DNA of 64,000 nucleotides from Diphasiastrum complanatum. Its lineage: Eukaryota; Streptophyta; Lycopodiopsida; Lycopodiales; Lycopodiaceae. The position numbers and the translations under genes are program-made. Under the pieces are notes generated by a model, which saw only the letters and a program-made list of their open reading frames with translations, searched no databases and had not been told where the DNA came from. Below are positions 12,144-22,200 of this stretch, in pieces; position 1 is the stretch's first letter, and every line of letters starts with the position of its first letter. Location of the stretch: contig CM055101.1 of the NCBI GenBank assembly GCA_029204225.1, positions 7,030,373 to 7,094,372 on the forward strand, in the 5' to 3' direction.

Positions 12144-12870
12144 TGTGAAGTTTTTAGCACGTGTGAACTTCACCACACCCTACAGGATCTTACTGAGGTG
12201 TTGTGATTGCACAAGATTGATCAGAGAATAGTATACTTGAAAAATCTATGACAAGAGTACAATGGCATACATCAGATGAAAAAATCTAACTTCTCACTAT
12301 GAGAATTGAATGTCAAAAATAATTCTAAGTGCTCAATATGGGAAAAACAGGCTGCTCTCAAGTAGAGAGAGAAAATCAATGATGGAAAACTCGGGTAGAG
12401 AGAGAATGAGTTTAAACACCAAAATCTCATTATTCACAATATGGCAAAACATGCCAAGCTTTCCCTACATGAGAGAGACTCGAATTCCTATAGTGGAGTT
12501 GCATAGAAAGTTCACTTAACTGAACTAATTCACCTACCAGAGATCCACATGTGTAACTGCATGCATGGATGTTGCATGTACTGCATGTCAACTCATAAAA
12601 CTGCCTAGACATGTGTAGATCACATAAACTACTTTGCATGTTGCATGCACTGATTGCATGTGGCTTGCATGCATACAGTATGACATTGCATGCTATCTAA
12701 ACTTCTTCATGTCATCAAAATTGAATCTACCTAACTCAAATCCGACCTATACTAGAAGGTTATGTGCTCAATTCACATACCTTTTAAGTACAACATGAAA
12801 TTTAGTGGAAATAACCATGGACATGGCCCCAAACTCAAGATATGAAGATAATATTTTAATAATCTTCACA
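12144..12870 (-). repeat. 5' LTR of element A
   Basis: 727 bp, starting TGTGAAGTTTTTAGC and ending AATCTTCACA, about 95% identical to the 3' LTR by eye. It keeps nine of the ten TGCATG hexamers. On its left the PBS reads TGTATTAGAGCATC on the minus strand, compared with the usual TGGTATCAGAGC. Confidence 0.92.
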
Positions 12871-13397
12871 AGACTTGTCTGATTTGGCCAATCTATGTGT
12901 CGGAGTTGTTAACAATAGAGTTGTTTTCAGCACATTTTTGTGCGCATGCGCATCTTACAATCAAATCTAGCCAATTTTGGCTATTTTTGGACAAAAAAAT
13001 GACTTAATCTCTTTCTTCCTTCTTGGTGTACTTTCAAGACCTGTTTTTAACCTTAATAGGACTTGAACTCAGCCTAGATTAATTAGATTCCATGAAACAA
13101 ATTCAAATCTAATCAATGGCAAATGATCTTGGTAGATTATTCTAGGATCTCCACCAAAAATTACACCAATAGCTCACAAATTGAATTTTTTTGGATCAAA
13201 TGAATACCATGCATTAAATGCAGGTTCAGAGGTTCCCACACATGTGAATAGTACGGATTTGGACCCCTACCAAGTTTGGGATCAAATCTCCTCACCAAAA
13301 TCAAGATTCTAGCTTGCCCTCTCAATACTAGTTTGTAGCACCAAAACTTGCTAAAAATGGATTTGCATTAGATCAATGGCTTATGCTCTTGTACTTG
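12871..13397 (-). other. rest of the element C LTR, then leader of the LTR at 13410
   Basis: The first five bases (AGACT) are the target duplication of element A. What follows should be the continuation of the element C LTR, but its end is not identifiable. The right part (about 13060-13397) aligns with the leader at 2290-2555 (AGTACGGATTTGGACC, CAATACTAG), so it is the leader of the element whose LTR starts at 13410. No gag frame survives. A 12-base palindrome TGCGCATGCGCA lies near 12951. Confidence 0.5.
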
Positions 13398-14109
13398 GCT
13401 CTGATACCATGTGAAAGTACTATACTTTAGGACCATAAATGGATCTACAAAAGATCCACAAGAGTGATTGGATGCTTGCTTAACAATCTATCAAAAAACT
13501 AGACACAAAAAAGTTGATCTAGATTGGCAATTTGACAAAAACAAGCATTAACAATCAAAAGCATTGATCAACATTGAAATACGATACCACACGTGTGTAC
13601 TACAGGCTGTAGTACGGCCTTCAACCTGAGAAACAAGTAGAAATTGATTTGGTTTCATTTGGATCACAAAAACTCAATGTACATAGTGAACTAGCTTGAG
13701 ATTGCCAATGAGCTCCAAAAATTTTCTATCTTCTCACTATGGAGAGAGGGAATAAATACCAAATTCGACTTCCTTCTTGAAGTTAGGTGGATTTCCAGCA
13801 TGTAATAAGGAAGTTAACTCACTCTCCTTGACCTAAAATGAAACCCTAGTCTATTTCCTAGAGTTATGCTTGGTAGGTAGCTAGTTGGTCAAATTTTCAC
13901 CTTAAACTTAGGTGTAGGTCCTATAAAGTAGGGATGACCACCAAATAGACATGACCAACTCTCTTGACTTGACCTAACCTACATTAGGATGGGTTTCCCA
14001 CGTGGCATCATGGCCTCACATGTGTGGGACCCACTTGTGTACACAATTTACACTATTCTACATGGTTTTTGATCAAGCTAGATTTGTCAATTTTTGGCAA
14101 TTCTTCACA
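13398..14109 (-). repeat. copia 5' LTR with adjacent PBS, minus orientation
   Basis: The PBS at 13398-13409 reads TGGTATCAGAGC exactly on the minus strand. The LTR (13410-14109, 700 bp) starts TGTGAAAG and ends TTCTTCACA. It carries CACACGTGTG at 13588-13597 and CACATGTGTG near 14019. It is collinear with the LTR at 2568-3246. No internal coding region remains. Confidence 0.8.
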
Positions 14110-15034
14110 AGTTCAACTCCAATACTTGTTTTATCAAGAGAAAGTGGAGTCTTAAACTTCACACCTAGCTGAAATAGTTAGCAACAACGGAGAGTAACTG
14201 ATTAATTGATTAGCGTTAACTACTCTTGTAATTCTCTATTTATCTATCTTGTAAACTCCACACAGTGGAGATATAAACTTTTTTGAATAAAAAAGAGTAC
14301 ATAGAGAATGTGTGTGAGTAGAGCAGAAAAGAAAAAGAATAGAAATGAAATACTTGTGCATGAAAGTCTGTCAACGAGCAGAACACAGCAAAAGTGCAGA
14401 GCGTCAACGAGCAAGCCATTGACCATCTTGCTCTAAAAAATTAAACTAATAATATAATTGCTCTATCTCGTGCATCTCCTTGTCTTCTGCTGTCTTGATT
14501 GCTAGAATGACATCTGTTTTGTGATCTGTAGTCGCGTGTCTAGGATCTTGTAAGCTTCCACATAAGAAAATTCAAAAGAAACAAATACATTCACAACACA
14601 AACCAAACCCGTTCACGACACCGTTGAATTGTCCGTTTGTCTTCTCTGTCTTTGTCTTCTTGAGTGGGATCAACTGCAAGTGTATCTTCTGCTTGTTGGT
14701 TGCAAGTAGCTCCATTTCTCCCTCTCTTAAATCTGTTGCCAATGGTGGCTGTTGAAATGCTACCACAGAATTAACTGCTTGTTGGATGCGAGGGAATGAT
14801 GTCAGCAGTGTGAATGTCCCGATTGGTGATTGGGACCTGGATCTTGTAGCAGTAGGTGATTACACGTGTGGTGATTGTGGCTGCTGAGTATCCATCAGCT
14901 GTAGCTGTTTGAGACAGTGGCAGGTGATGTTCGTTTAGTCTTGCTCGGCTGGTCTACAATCGGCATTCCTCTTCATGAACATTGTCTCACTGCTGCACAT
15001 TTAGTGATATAGGCATATGCAGTTGCTAGTTATA
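14110..15034. other. LTR-like and unassigned sequence
   Basis: From about 14177 the sequence TTAGCAACAACGG, a TATA-like GATATAAAC near 14270, an AATAAA near 14286 and a repeated GTCAACGAGCA (about 14369 and 14402) resemble a plus-strand copia LTR with no recognisable partner. From about 14560 to 15000 the minus strand reads weakly as hydrophilic protein with stops (for example MKRNADCRPAEQD, then a 64-codon open stretch 14766-14572). It may be a retroelement linker, but I cannot assign it. Confidence 0.35.
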
Positions 15035-15630
15035 TCAAGTTTTTTGATAAAGATATTGTCATCCTTCGTATTTATGTTGATGATATCATTATGACAGGAA
15101 GTTGTATCAAGTTAGTTGAGGAAACCAAGATTGCACTTGGAAAAGAGTTCAAGATGCAAGATCTTGGAAAAATTCACTATATTCTAGGACTGACTTTCTT
15201 AAAGATAAAGCTTTCATATGTCAATCTAAGTATGCTCTTTCAATGTTAAAAAAGTTCAATATGTTGAATTGTAAGAGTATAGAAACACCAATGGAACAAA
15301 ATGTAAGGACTCTAACAAAGGTGATGAAAGATCCTTCGAGGACATCACACTTTTTAGAATTCTTATAGGCTCCTTAATTTGGCTCACAATAACTAGACCT
15401 GACATAAGCTTTAGTGTTCACAAGTTGAGCCAGGCTATGCAAAATCCTTCAGTTTATCATTGGGAAAAGGCCAAGAGAGTGCTTAGATATATATCTTCAA
15501 CTTTTGATTTTGGTTTATTGTATAAAAGTGAAGATCTTTCTATTATTGGTTATTCTGACTCGGATTTTGCAAGTGATAGAGCAGATCGAAAATCTACAAG
15601 TGCTTATGTCATATATCTTGGAGGAAACTT
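15035..15630 (+). pseudogene. element D pol, RT end and first half of RNase H (split by E)
   Basis: The frame opens just before a YVDD box (IVILRIYVDDIIMTG) and continues through FKMQDLGKIHYILG, a damaged stretch near 15190-15310, ITRPDISFSVHKLSQ and the RNase H start (YSDSDFASDRADRKSTSAYVIYLGGNFV). It breaks off exactly at 15630, where element E begins, and resumes at 21795 with ISWLSEKQDIVSLSSCEAEYKAL. The upstream parts (gag, integrase, most of RT) are missing. Confidence 0.88.
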
Positions 15631-15968
15631 TGTTAAAAATTCACAATTCTAGCTTGACTAGTTTTGGTCAGATGACTTGTAAATAGTTAGATGGTCATGA
15701 TGTGGCTTGTCACACGTGCCAAATAGCATAGGATTCCATTCATAAGGATGTTCTCAAGTAGACCTAAGTGTTAGAACCTTTGGAATGAGTCCAAATTATG
15801 CTTAGATACAAGGGAGAAAAAATAGGAGCTATTTTTGGTAATTTTTGCATTGTTGAGGGGTCTCCAAGATTCCAACCCTAACTTGGTAGGGATGAAAGAT
15901 CCACCAAAATTAGCATTAGGGATAGGTTTAGGGTTACTCATACCTGCCCAAAATCGTGATGGATCATG

Positions 15969-15976
15969 TATATATA
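15969..15976 (+). promoter_or_regulatory. TATA box of the element E 5' LTR
   Basis: TATATATAGG lies in the middle of the LTR, where copia promoters usually sit, so transcription should start about 30 bases downstream. The identical box is at 21446-21453 in the 3' LTR. Start site inferred, not shown. Confidence 0.6.
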
Positions 15977-16143
15977 GGTGATGATATCTCACCAAAATCA
16001 ATCAAGCAATTTCATGTTTTTTCTCTCATAATGGTGCAATTGCTCTCTATGTTCATAATTGTTTGAGTACTTGTGATTACTAATGATTATAGGATTGAAT
16101 GTAGGTCTGGTGTACAGTACTCAGACTGTGGGAGGCCGTACTT

Positions 16144-16157
16144 TCACACGTGTGAAG
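16144..16157. promoter_or_regulatory. G-box-type palindrome in the element E LTR
   Basis: TTCACACGTGTGAA is a perfect 14-base palindrome with a CACGTG core, repeated at 21620-21633. The same CACACGTGTG core occurs in the LTRs or leaders of several other families in this window. It lies about 170 bases downstream of the TATA box, so probably within the transcribed region. bZIP/bHLH proteins bind CACGTG cores in plants; binding here is inferred. Confidence 0.5.
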
Positions 16158-16312
16158 CCTTCTTCAAGGATTTGGGCCATTTAGTGAGGTTCAAGCATAG
16201 ATTTTTTATGGATTTTGATGGTTCAACTTGTGCTAATCTTATAAAATCATAATCTCTTGTTTCCCTCATCATTTCAAGTGTTTTAGGATCCTTATTTGCT
16301 ATAATGTTTACA

Positions 16313-17124
16313 TGGTATCAGAGCCTAAAGGCTGAAATGAGCTAAATCCTTGGTTTTCATTCAATTTGATCACAATTTTTGATCTAAATCTTGTGTAGAT
16401 TGGATCTTAGCATCTAGTATTGATTCTAGAACTCAAAGTGACTCAAATACATTGGAGATTGGTGTTGTGTGACTTCATTTGCAGGTGTTTAGGTGTCTAA
16501 AACCAGAGGCAAAGTTGAATTCAATTCACATTACCAAGATAGCAAGTTTTTGCTTGCTCCAAGCATTGATTTCTAAGCGAGTTTTGGAGGTGATTTCATA
16601 GAGGAGGCTTTCTAGCATTCAAGGAGAGGGAAGATCAGAGTTTTGGGGACTCTTCAAGGCTGTTCTAAGGTGTAGTAGACAGCTCCTAAAGTGATTTAGG
16701 TTCAGTCCAACCATTGCTTGACTTATGCACCAAATTAGATCAATTTTTCATCAATTTTGATCATTTTTTGCTTGTGATTGGATAGTAGATTGTGTTGCAT
16801 CCTCATTAAGTTCCATTTAGATATTTTACAAGTGATTTTGGAAGTATATTAGGTTGCTGAAATTCACTCTTGATCAGATCATTTGGAAGCTTTAATGTTC
16901 TTTATAGAAAGAGGGGCAATTCTACTAGTATTGTCTACTTCAATCAAGCAAGTGCATTGTTTCTAGTATTCTATGATTTGATTTTGTTAGAGATCATTCT
17001 TAGATCTTTATAGGAATTCTATTACTGATCTTTTCAGGTCCCTAAGAAGTGGGATAAGGTAGACCTTCAATCAAATCAATAGAAGTAACCTTCATTTGTG
17101 TCAAGTCCTTGATTAGGAGACTAG
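16313..17124 (+). other. PBS and leader of element E
   Basis: The PBS TGGTATCAGAGC (16313-16324) follows the LTR without a gap and matches the 3' end of plant initiator Met tRNA. The remaining 800 bases are an untranslated leader with no long frame. Confidence 0.9.
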
Positions 17125-20100
17125 ATGGCATCTATAAATGCATATCTTTTGGATACTAATGAAAGGATCAACAAAACTAACTATTCCATATGGAAAATTA
17201 GAATGGAATCTATCATGATCATGCAAGATCTGATGGAAATTGTAAATGGTAAGGAGGGTGAACCTATTCATCCTCAAGAAAAAGCCAAATACATCAAGAG
17301 GTGCAATGTTGCACTACATTGCATAAAAATGAATGTTGCAAATGAACTCTTAAGAGAGGTAGGAGATTGCACTTCAGCTCAAGATGCTTGGGAGACTTTG
17401 CAAAAGGTCTATGAATCCAAGAACCAAACTAGAATGTTAGCTTTGAAGAATCAAATCTATAGAAGCTATCAAAAGAAAGGAGAGAGTGCACATACTTTTG
17501 TCCTAAGAGTAAAGGAATTGAACAAAGAGCTAGCCTTTATAGGTGACCCTATCAAGGATGAAGAGCTTGTTCAACTCATATTGAATGGACTAAGCTTTGA
17601 ATTTGACAATTTGGTTCAGGGATATGCAATTATGGGTAAGCTACCCATACTTGAAGAACTCCAAGGCACACTCATGGCCGAGGAATCAAGAAGGAGCCAA
17701 ATGCAAGAGAGGATGGATAGGCTTTCCATCCAAGGTGGAGATGACCAAGATCTCTTCACCAAAGGCAAAGGCAAGTCCAAAGGCAAAGGATCAACATTCA
17801 AGAAGTCTACAAAGCTTGAGGATCAAGAAGGACCCCCAAAGGCATCTCCATCAACCACCAAAGTCAAGAAGGACAAATCAAAGGTGAAGTGCTACTATTG
17901 TAGCAAGATGGGGCATTATGCCTCGGAATGCTTCAAGAGGAAGCAAGATCAAAGCCAAGCCAACATGAGCAAAGAGGAGGAGGAGGAGAGTTCACATGAG
18001 GACTCTCTCATGATGTCCATATTTTCTTCAACAAGCTTCAAAGGAGAAGATCCTTGGTGGATTGACTCGGGTGCTAGTTCACACATGACTAGTAAAAGGG
18101 AGTTTTTCTCTTCTCTCTTATCTTATGATGGACCTATAAAGTCTATCTATATAGCAAATGATGAAGCTTGTAAGATTGAAGGAGTTGGTAGCATTCCCCT
18201 TTGCTTAGGATCTTCCAAAAAGATCAACATAGAAGGTGTTTTGTACATTCCTACAATAACAAAGAATCTACTAAGTGTTGGCCAAATGGTAGACAATGGT
18301 TTCAATGTTGACTTTGCTTCAAATAAATATTTCATCAAGAAGAAGGGTAAGATAGTGGCTAAGGGCACTAGACTTGGCAAACTTTATAAGCTGAATGCAT
18401 TTGTGGATACTAATGTTGTCATGTTGGCCGAGAAGAGCAAGATATCTACCTTTACTTTATGGCACAAAAGACTTGGACATGTCAACTCGGATTCCATGGA
18501 GGCTATGATCAAGGAGGAGTATGCTTTAGGCCTACCAAGGTCTATTGGGAAGGAAGACAAGGTTTGTGAAGCTTGTGCCTTATCCAAGACACATAAGAAG
18601 GTGTTTCCTAACTCCATCACAAAGTCATCTCATCCTCTTGAACTCATACACTCGGATGTGCACATTGCTAGCACCAAATCTAATGGAGGTTCATCCATGT
18701 TTTTAACCTTCATTGATGACTACTCAAGATATTGTTGGGTGTTCTTACTTTCCTTCAAGTCTCAAGTATTTGATACTTTTGTAAAGTTCAAGTTGTTTGT
18801 GGAAAAGCATCATAATCATAGCATCAAGATTCTTAGAAGTGACAATGGTGGAGAATTCATCTCCAATGAGTTCAAGGCCTTTTGTGAGGAGGAAGGGATC
18901 AAGAAAGAGACTTCTTGTCCTTACACTCCTCAACAAAATGGAGCTGCTAAAAGAAGGAATAGAACATTATGTGAATGTTCCAAGGCTTTAAGATTAGATG
19001 CTTGTTTGCCCAAATCCTTTTGGGGTGAGTCTCTTGTATGTGCAAACTACTTGATGAATAGGGTGTCTTGCAAAGCAATTGAAGGCAAAACTCCTTATGA
19101 GATGTTGTATGGAAAGAAACCCAATCTTAATCACTTGAAATTTTTTGGGTGTATATGTTATGTGCATGTGCCATTGGAAATAAGAACCAAGGAGGATCCA
19201 TCTTCCACAAGAGGGATCATGCTTGGATATGCAAGCTCAAGCAAGGGCTACAAAGTCTATCTCCCATCCTTGAACAAATTTGTTGTTTCAAGGGATGTCA
19301 TCTTTGATGAACATCATATGCATATGCTTGAAGAAGGCTTAAGTGCTCCAACAATCAAGAAGAAGATGGCCGAGGAGCAAGATCTTGGTTTTGAGGAGGA
19401 GCTCATGGAGGAGCAAGCACCAAACCCACCTATCACACCAAGGAGATCTTCAAGGGCAAAAGTGGAGCCATCAAGGCTCACATATCAAGGCAAAGGACAG
19501 CAAGTTGAGGGTATCTCATCCACTTCTTATGCTTTATCTAGTTTTGAAGAACCGTCTAATGTTGAAGATGCATTGAACTCCAAAGAATGGTATAAAGCTA
19601 TGTTGGATGAGTATGATGCCTTGATTGAGAATGAAACTTGGTTGCTTGTTGAGAGACCTCAAAGGAATGTAATAGGATGCAAGTGGGTCTTCAAGCTTAA
19701 GTTGAATGCAAATGGGAGTGTTAACAAACATAAAGCAAGATTAGTTGCAAAAGGTTATGCTCAAGAGAGAGGGATAGACTATGAGGAAACTTTTGCACCC
19801 GTGGCCAAGATGGTCACAATAAGACTAATCATTGCACTTGCATCACATTTTAGATGGATTCTATGTCAAATGGATGTCTCTAATGCTTTCTTGAATGGTT
19901 TTTTGGAAGAGGATATCTATATGGAGCAGCCACAAGGGTTCATCAAGCATGGAATGGAGAACAAAGTATGCCATCTCCAAAGAAGCATCTATGGCTTGAA
20001 GCAAGCCTCGAGATCTTGGAATTCAAGACTACATTGCTATCTTATTTCACTTTCTTTTGTTCAAAGTGAATATGATCCTACTCTTTACATTAAGTTTGAT

Positions 20101-21093
20101 GATGTTGGTATTGTACTTTTACTCATTTATGTAGATGACATCATCATTAGTGGAAATAGTGTTGATGGTATTGAAAAAATCAAGATAGATCTATCCTTAG
20201 AGCTCAAGATGGTAGATCTAGGGTGTCTTCACTTCATCTTAGGCATAGAAGTACTTAGAGGGTCTGATTTTATCTTTATAAGTCAAGTAAACTATGCTCA
20301 AAGTCTTTTGAAGAAGTTTAAGATGGAAGTATGCAAAAGTGTTGACACACCAATGGAGCAAGATGTAAAAGTGCCAAATGAAGATGATGAAAGATCCTTC
20401 ATGGACATCACTTTGTTTAGGCAACTTATAGGTTTCTTAATGTGGATCACTATAACTAGACCAGATCTTAGCTTTAGTGTATGTAGGTTGAGCCAATCCA
20501 TGCAAAAGCCATTGAATATCCATTGGAAAAAGGCTAAGAGGATTCTAAGATACATCTCGGGTACATTGGATTTTGGGATTCTATATAGAGGAGATGTGAT
20601 TAACCTTCATGCATTTAGTGATTCAGATTTTGCAGGGGACAAGAGGGATAGGAAATCAACAAGTGCCTATTCAACTTTCATAGGAGAAGGTGTGGTTTCA
20701 TGGCTTTCAAAAAAGCAAGAAACTATATCTCTATCTTCAACCGAGGCCGAGTACAAAGCTTTGACAACCACTACAAAGGAGGTACTTTGGATCAAGAGAT
20801 TATTGGTGGAACTAAAGATCATGGATTCAGAGGAGGCACCAATCATCTACAATGACAATATATCAGCCCAACACCTTGCATCTAACCCAATCTTCCATGC
20901 AAGATCTAAGCACATTGAGATATGCCATCACTTTGTGAGAGAAATGGTGCAAGCCAAGGAGATTGCTTTGGAGCATGTTCCAAGCAATGAATGTGTAGCT
21001 GATCTACTTACTAAACCACTTCAAAAGACACCTTTTATGAAGTTCAGATCATCACTTGGAGTGATTAGTAAAGCAATGATTGAACCAAGCTAG
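17125..21093 (+). CDS. element E Gag-Pol polyprotein (1322 aa)
   Basis: A complete copia polyprotein; in active elements it is cleaved into capsid, protease, integrase and RT/RNase H, which assemble a cytoplasmic virus-like particle and insert the cDNA in the nucleus. Gag core about residues 40-190; CCHC zinc knuckle C256-YYCSKMGHYASEC; protease D314-S-G; integrase zinc module H447, H452, C481, C484; integrase core D511 and D573, then K609 where Glu is required (D573 to 609 is the D,D35E spacing); RT first Asp D917 and Y1002-VDD; RNase H D1166, E1207, D1244. At 962 and 966 the conserved QAPRSWY reads QASRSWN. The ATG was chosen because it precedes the usual copia gag start (LLDTNERINKTNYSIWKIRMES). 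The frame is open, but the K609 change predicts dead integrase. Confidence 0.97.
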   Translation: MASINAYLLDTNERINKTNYSIWKIRMESIMIMQDLMEIVNGKEGEPIHPQEKAKYIKRCNVALHCIKMNVANELLREVGDCTSAQDAWETLQKVYESKNQTRMLALKNQIYRSYQKKGESAHTFVLRVKELNKELAFIGDPIKDEELVQLILNGLSFEFDNLVQGYAIMGKLPILEELQGTLMAEESRRSQMQERMDRLSIQGGDDQDLFTKGKGKSKGKGSTFKKSTKLEDQEGPPKASPSTTKVKKDKSKVKCYYCSKMGHYASECFKRKQDQSQANMSKEEEEESSHEDSLMMSIFSSTSFKGEDPWWIDSGASSHMTSKREFFSSLLSYDGPIKSIYIANDEACKIEGVGSIPLCLGSSKKINIEGVLYIPTITKNLLSVGQMVDNGFNVDFASNKYFIKKKGKIVAKGTRLGKLYKLNAFVDTNVVMLAEKSKISTFTLWHKRLGHVNSDSMEAMIKEEYALGLPRSIGKEDKVCEACALSKTHKKVFPNSITKSSHPLELIHSDVHIASTKSNGGSSMFLTFIDDYSRYCWVFLLSFKSQVFDTFVKFKLFVEKHHNHSIKILRSDNGGEFISNEFKAFCEEEGIKKETSCPYTPQQNGAAKRRNRTLCECSKALRLDACLPKSFWGESLVCANYLMNRVSCKAIEGKTPYEMLYGKKPNLNHLKFFGCICYVHVPLEIRTKEDPSSTRGIMLGYASSSKGYKVYLPSLNKFVVSRDVIFDEHHMHMLEEGLSAPTIKKKMAEEQDLGFEEELMEEQAPNPPITPRRSSRAKVEPSRLTYQGKGQQVEGISSTSYALSSFEEPSNVEDALNSKEWYKAMLDEYDALIENETWLLVERPQRNVIGCKWVFKLKLNANGSVNKHKARLVAKGYAQERGIDYEETFAPVAKMVTIRLIIALASHFRWILCQMDVSNAFLNGFLEEDIYMEQPQGFIKHGMENKVCHLQRSIYGLKQASRSWNSRLHCYLISLSFVQSEYDPTLYIKFDDVGIVLLLIYVDDIIISGNSVDGIEKIKIDLSLELKMVDLGCLHFILGIEVLRGSDFIFISQVNYAQSLLKKFKMEVCKSVDTPMEQDVKVPNEDDERSFMDITLFRQLIGFLMWITITRPDLSFSVCRLSQSMQKPLNIHWKKAKRILRYISGTLDFGILYRGDVINLHAFSDSDFAGDKRDRKSTSAYSTFIGEGVVSWLSKKQETISLSSTEAEYKALTTTTKEVLWIKRLLVELKIMDSEEAPIIYNDNISAQHLASNPIFHARSKHIEICHHFVREMVQAKEIALEHVPSNECVADLLTKPLQKTPFMKFRSSLGVISKAMIEPS

Positions 21094-21107
21094 ATAGTGA
21101 GGAGGAG
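21094..21107 (+). other. polypurine tract of element E
   Basis: ATAGTGAGGAGGAG lies between the stop codon and the 3' LTR and would prime plus-strand synthesis. Confidence 0.85.
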
Positions 21108-21789
21108 TGTTAAAAATTCACAATTCTAGCTTGACTAGTTTTGGTCATATGACTTGTAAATAGTTAGATGGTCATGATGTGGCTTGTCACACGTGCCAAA
21201 TAGCATAGGATTCCATTCATAAGGATGTTCTCAAGTAGACCTAAGTGTTAGAACCTTTGGAATGAGTCCAAATTATGCTTAGATACAAGGGAGAAAAAAT
21301 AGGAGCTATTTTTGGTAATTTTTGCATTGTTGAGGGTTCTCCAAGATTCCAACCCTAACTTGGTAGGGATGAAAGATCCACCAAAATTAGAATTAGGGAT
21401 AGGTTTAGGGTTACTCATACCTGCCCAAAATCGTGATGGATCATGTATATATAGGTGATGATATCTCACCAAAATCAATCAAGCAATTTCATGTTTTTTC
21501 TCTCATAATGGTGCAATTGCTCTCTATGTTCATAATTGTTTGAGTACTTGTGATTACTAATGATTATAGGATTGAATGTAGGTCTGGTGTACAGTACTCA
21601 GACTGTGGGAGGCCGTACTTTCACACGTGTGAAGCCTTCTTCAAGGATTTGGGCCATTTAGTGAGGTTCAAGCATAGATTTTTTATGGATTTTGATGGTT
21701 CAACTTGTGCTAATCTTATGAAATCATAATCTATTGTTTTCCTCATCATTTCAAGTGTTTTAGGATCCTTATTTGCTATAATTTTTACA
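21108..21789 (+). repeat. 3' LTR of element E
   Basis: 682 bp, seven substitutions from the 5' LTR and no indels. It ends ATAATTTTTACA and is followed by the target duplication AACTT. Confidence 0.96.
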
Positions 21790-22194
21790 AACTTGATATC
21801 TTGGCTTTCCGAAAAGCAAGATATTGTATCACTCTCATCATGTGAAGCTGAGTACAAGGCGCTCACTACAACAACAAAGGAAGTTCTTTGGATCAAGAGG
21901 TTACTAGTGGAGCTAAAGATAATTATGGAAGAAGATATACCTATGATCATGTGTGACAACATTTCAGCTCAAGCCCTTGCCAACAACCCAATATTCCATG
22001 CAAGGAGCAAGCATATCGAAGTTGCACATCACTTCGTGAGAGAGAAGCTCATAGGAGGTGAAATCAAATTGGAGCACGTCGACACATCATCTTGCATTGC
22101 AGATATGCTCACCAAACCTTTGAGCAAAAGTTCCTTCAACAAGCATAGAGCCAACCTTGGAGTTATACCAAGATCCATGTTCAAATCAATATAG
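21790..22194 (+). pseudogene. element D RNase H, second half
   Basis: After the AACTT duplication the frame continues the RNase H interrupted at 15630: SWLSEKQDIVSLSSCEAEYKAL (catalytic Glu), MCDNISAQALANNPIFHARSKHIEVAHHFVREKL (catalytic Asp), ADMLTKPLSK, then the stop at 22192-22194. This half is intact in frame, so D was probably open here when E landed. Joined to 15035-15630 it would give a normal copia C-terminus. Confidence 0.9.
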
Positions 22195-22200
22195 ATCATT

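Larger units (their letters stand above)
6680..12870 (-). mobile_element. complete but inactive Ty1/copia element A
   Basis: A 6.19-kb minus-strand element with both LTRs (6680-7410 and 12144-12870), flanked by the direct duplication AGACT (6675-6679 and 12871-12875). Internal order, read leftward: altered PBS (about 12130-12143), leader, gag, protease, integrase, RT, RNase H, polypurine tract (about 7411-7425), 3' LTR. By eye the LTRs differ at about 37 of 725 aligned bases (about 5%) plus a few small indels, so the insertion is clearly older than element E. The coding region has at least four stops and two frameshifts. It inserted into the LTR of element C. Confidence 0.93.
15631..16312 (+). 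repeat. 5' LTR of element E
   Basis: 682 bp, TGTTAAAAATTC to ATAATGTTTACA. It contains a TATA box TATATATA (15969-15976) and a perfect 14-base palindrome TTCACACGTGTGAA (16144-16157). Both recur at the same offsets in the 3' LTR. Confidence 0.96.
15631..21789 (+). mobile_element. full-length, recently inserted Ty1/copia element E
   Basis: A 6159-bp element with two 682-bp LTRs (15631-16312, 21108-21789) that differ at seven positions (about 1%). It is flanked by the direct duplication AACTT (15626-15630 and 21790-21794). PBS TGGTATCAGAGC is at 16313-16324, an 800-bp leader follows, then one open gag-pol frame (17125-21093) and a polypurine tract ATAGTGAGGAGGAG (21094-21107). It sits inside the RNase H of element D in the same orientation. 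All structural parts are intact, but integrase has lost its third catalytic acid (see the polyprotein). Confidence 0.97.

Noticed and set aside
6680-14109. One large element bounded by the LTRs at 6680 and 13410
   Set aside because: The LTRs at 6680 and 12144 are the true pair with a matching duplication; the LTR at 13410 is a different family with its own PBS.
2568-14109. LTRs at 2568 and 13410 as the two ends of one element
   Set aside because: Both have a PBS on the same side, so both are 5' LTRs.
15771-16001. 76-codon minus frame, also at 21248-21478
   Set aside because: It is antisense within the two LTRs of element E and recurs only because the LTR does.
17125-21093. Element E as a fully active autonomous retrotransposon
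   Set aside because: The open frame and young LTRs suggest it, but integrase K609 and changes in the RT motif argue against it.
21621-21962. 113-codon minus frame
   Set aside because: It bridges the E LTR and D RNase H in antisense; a shadow.
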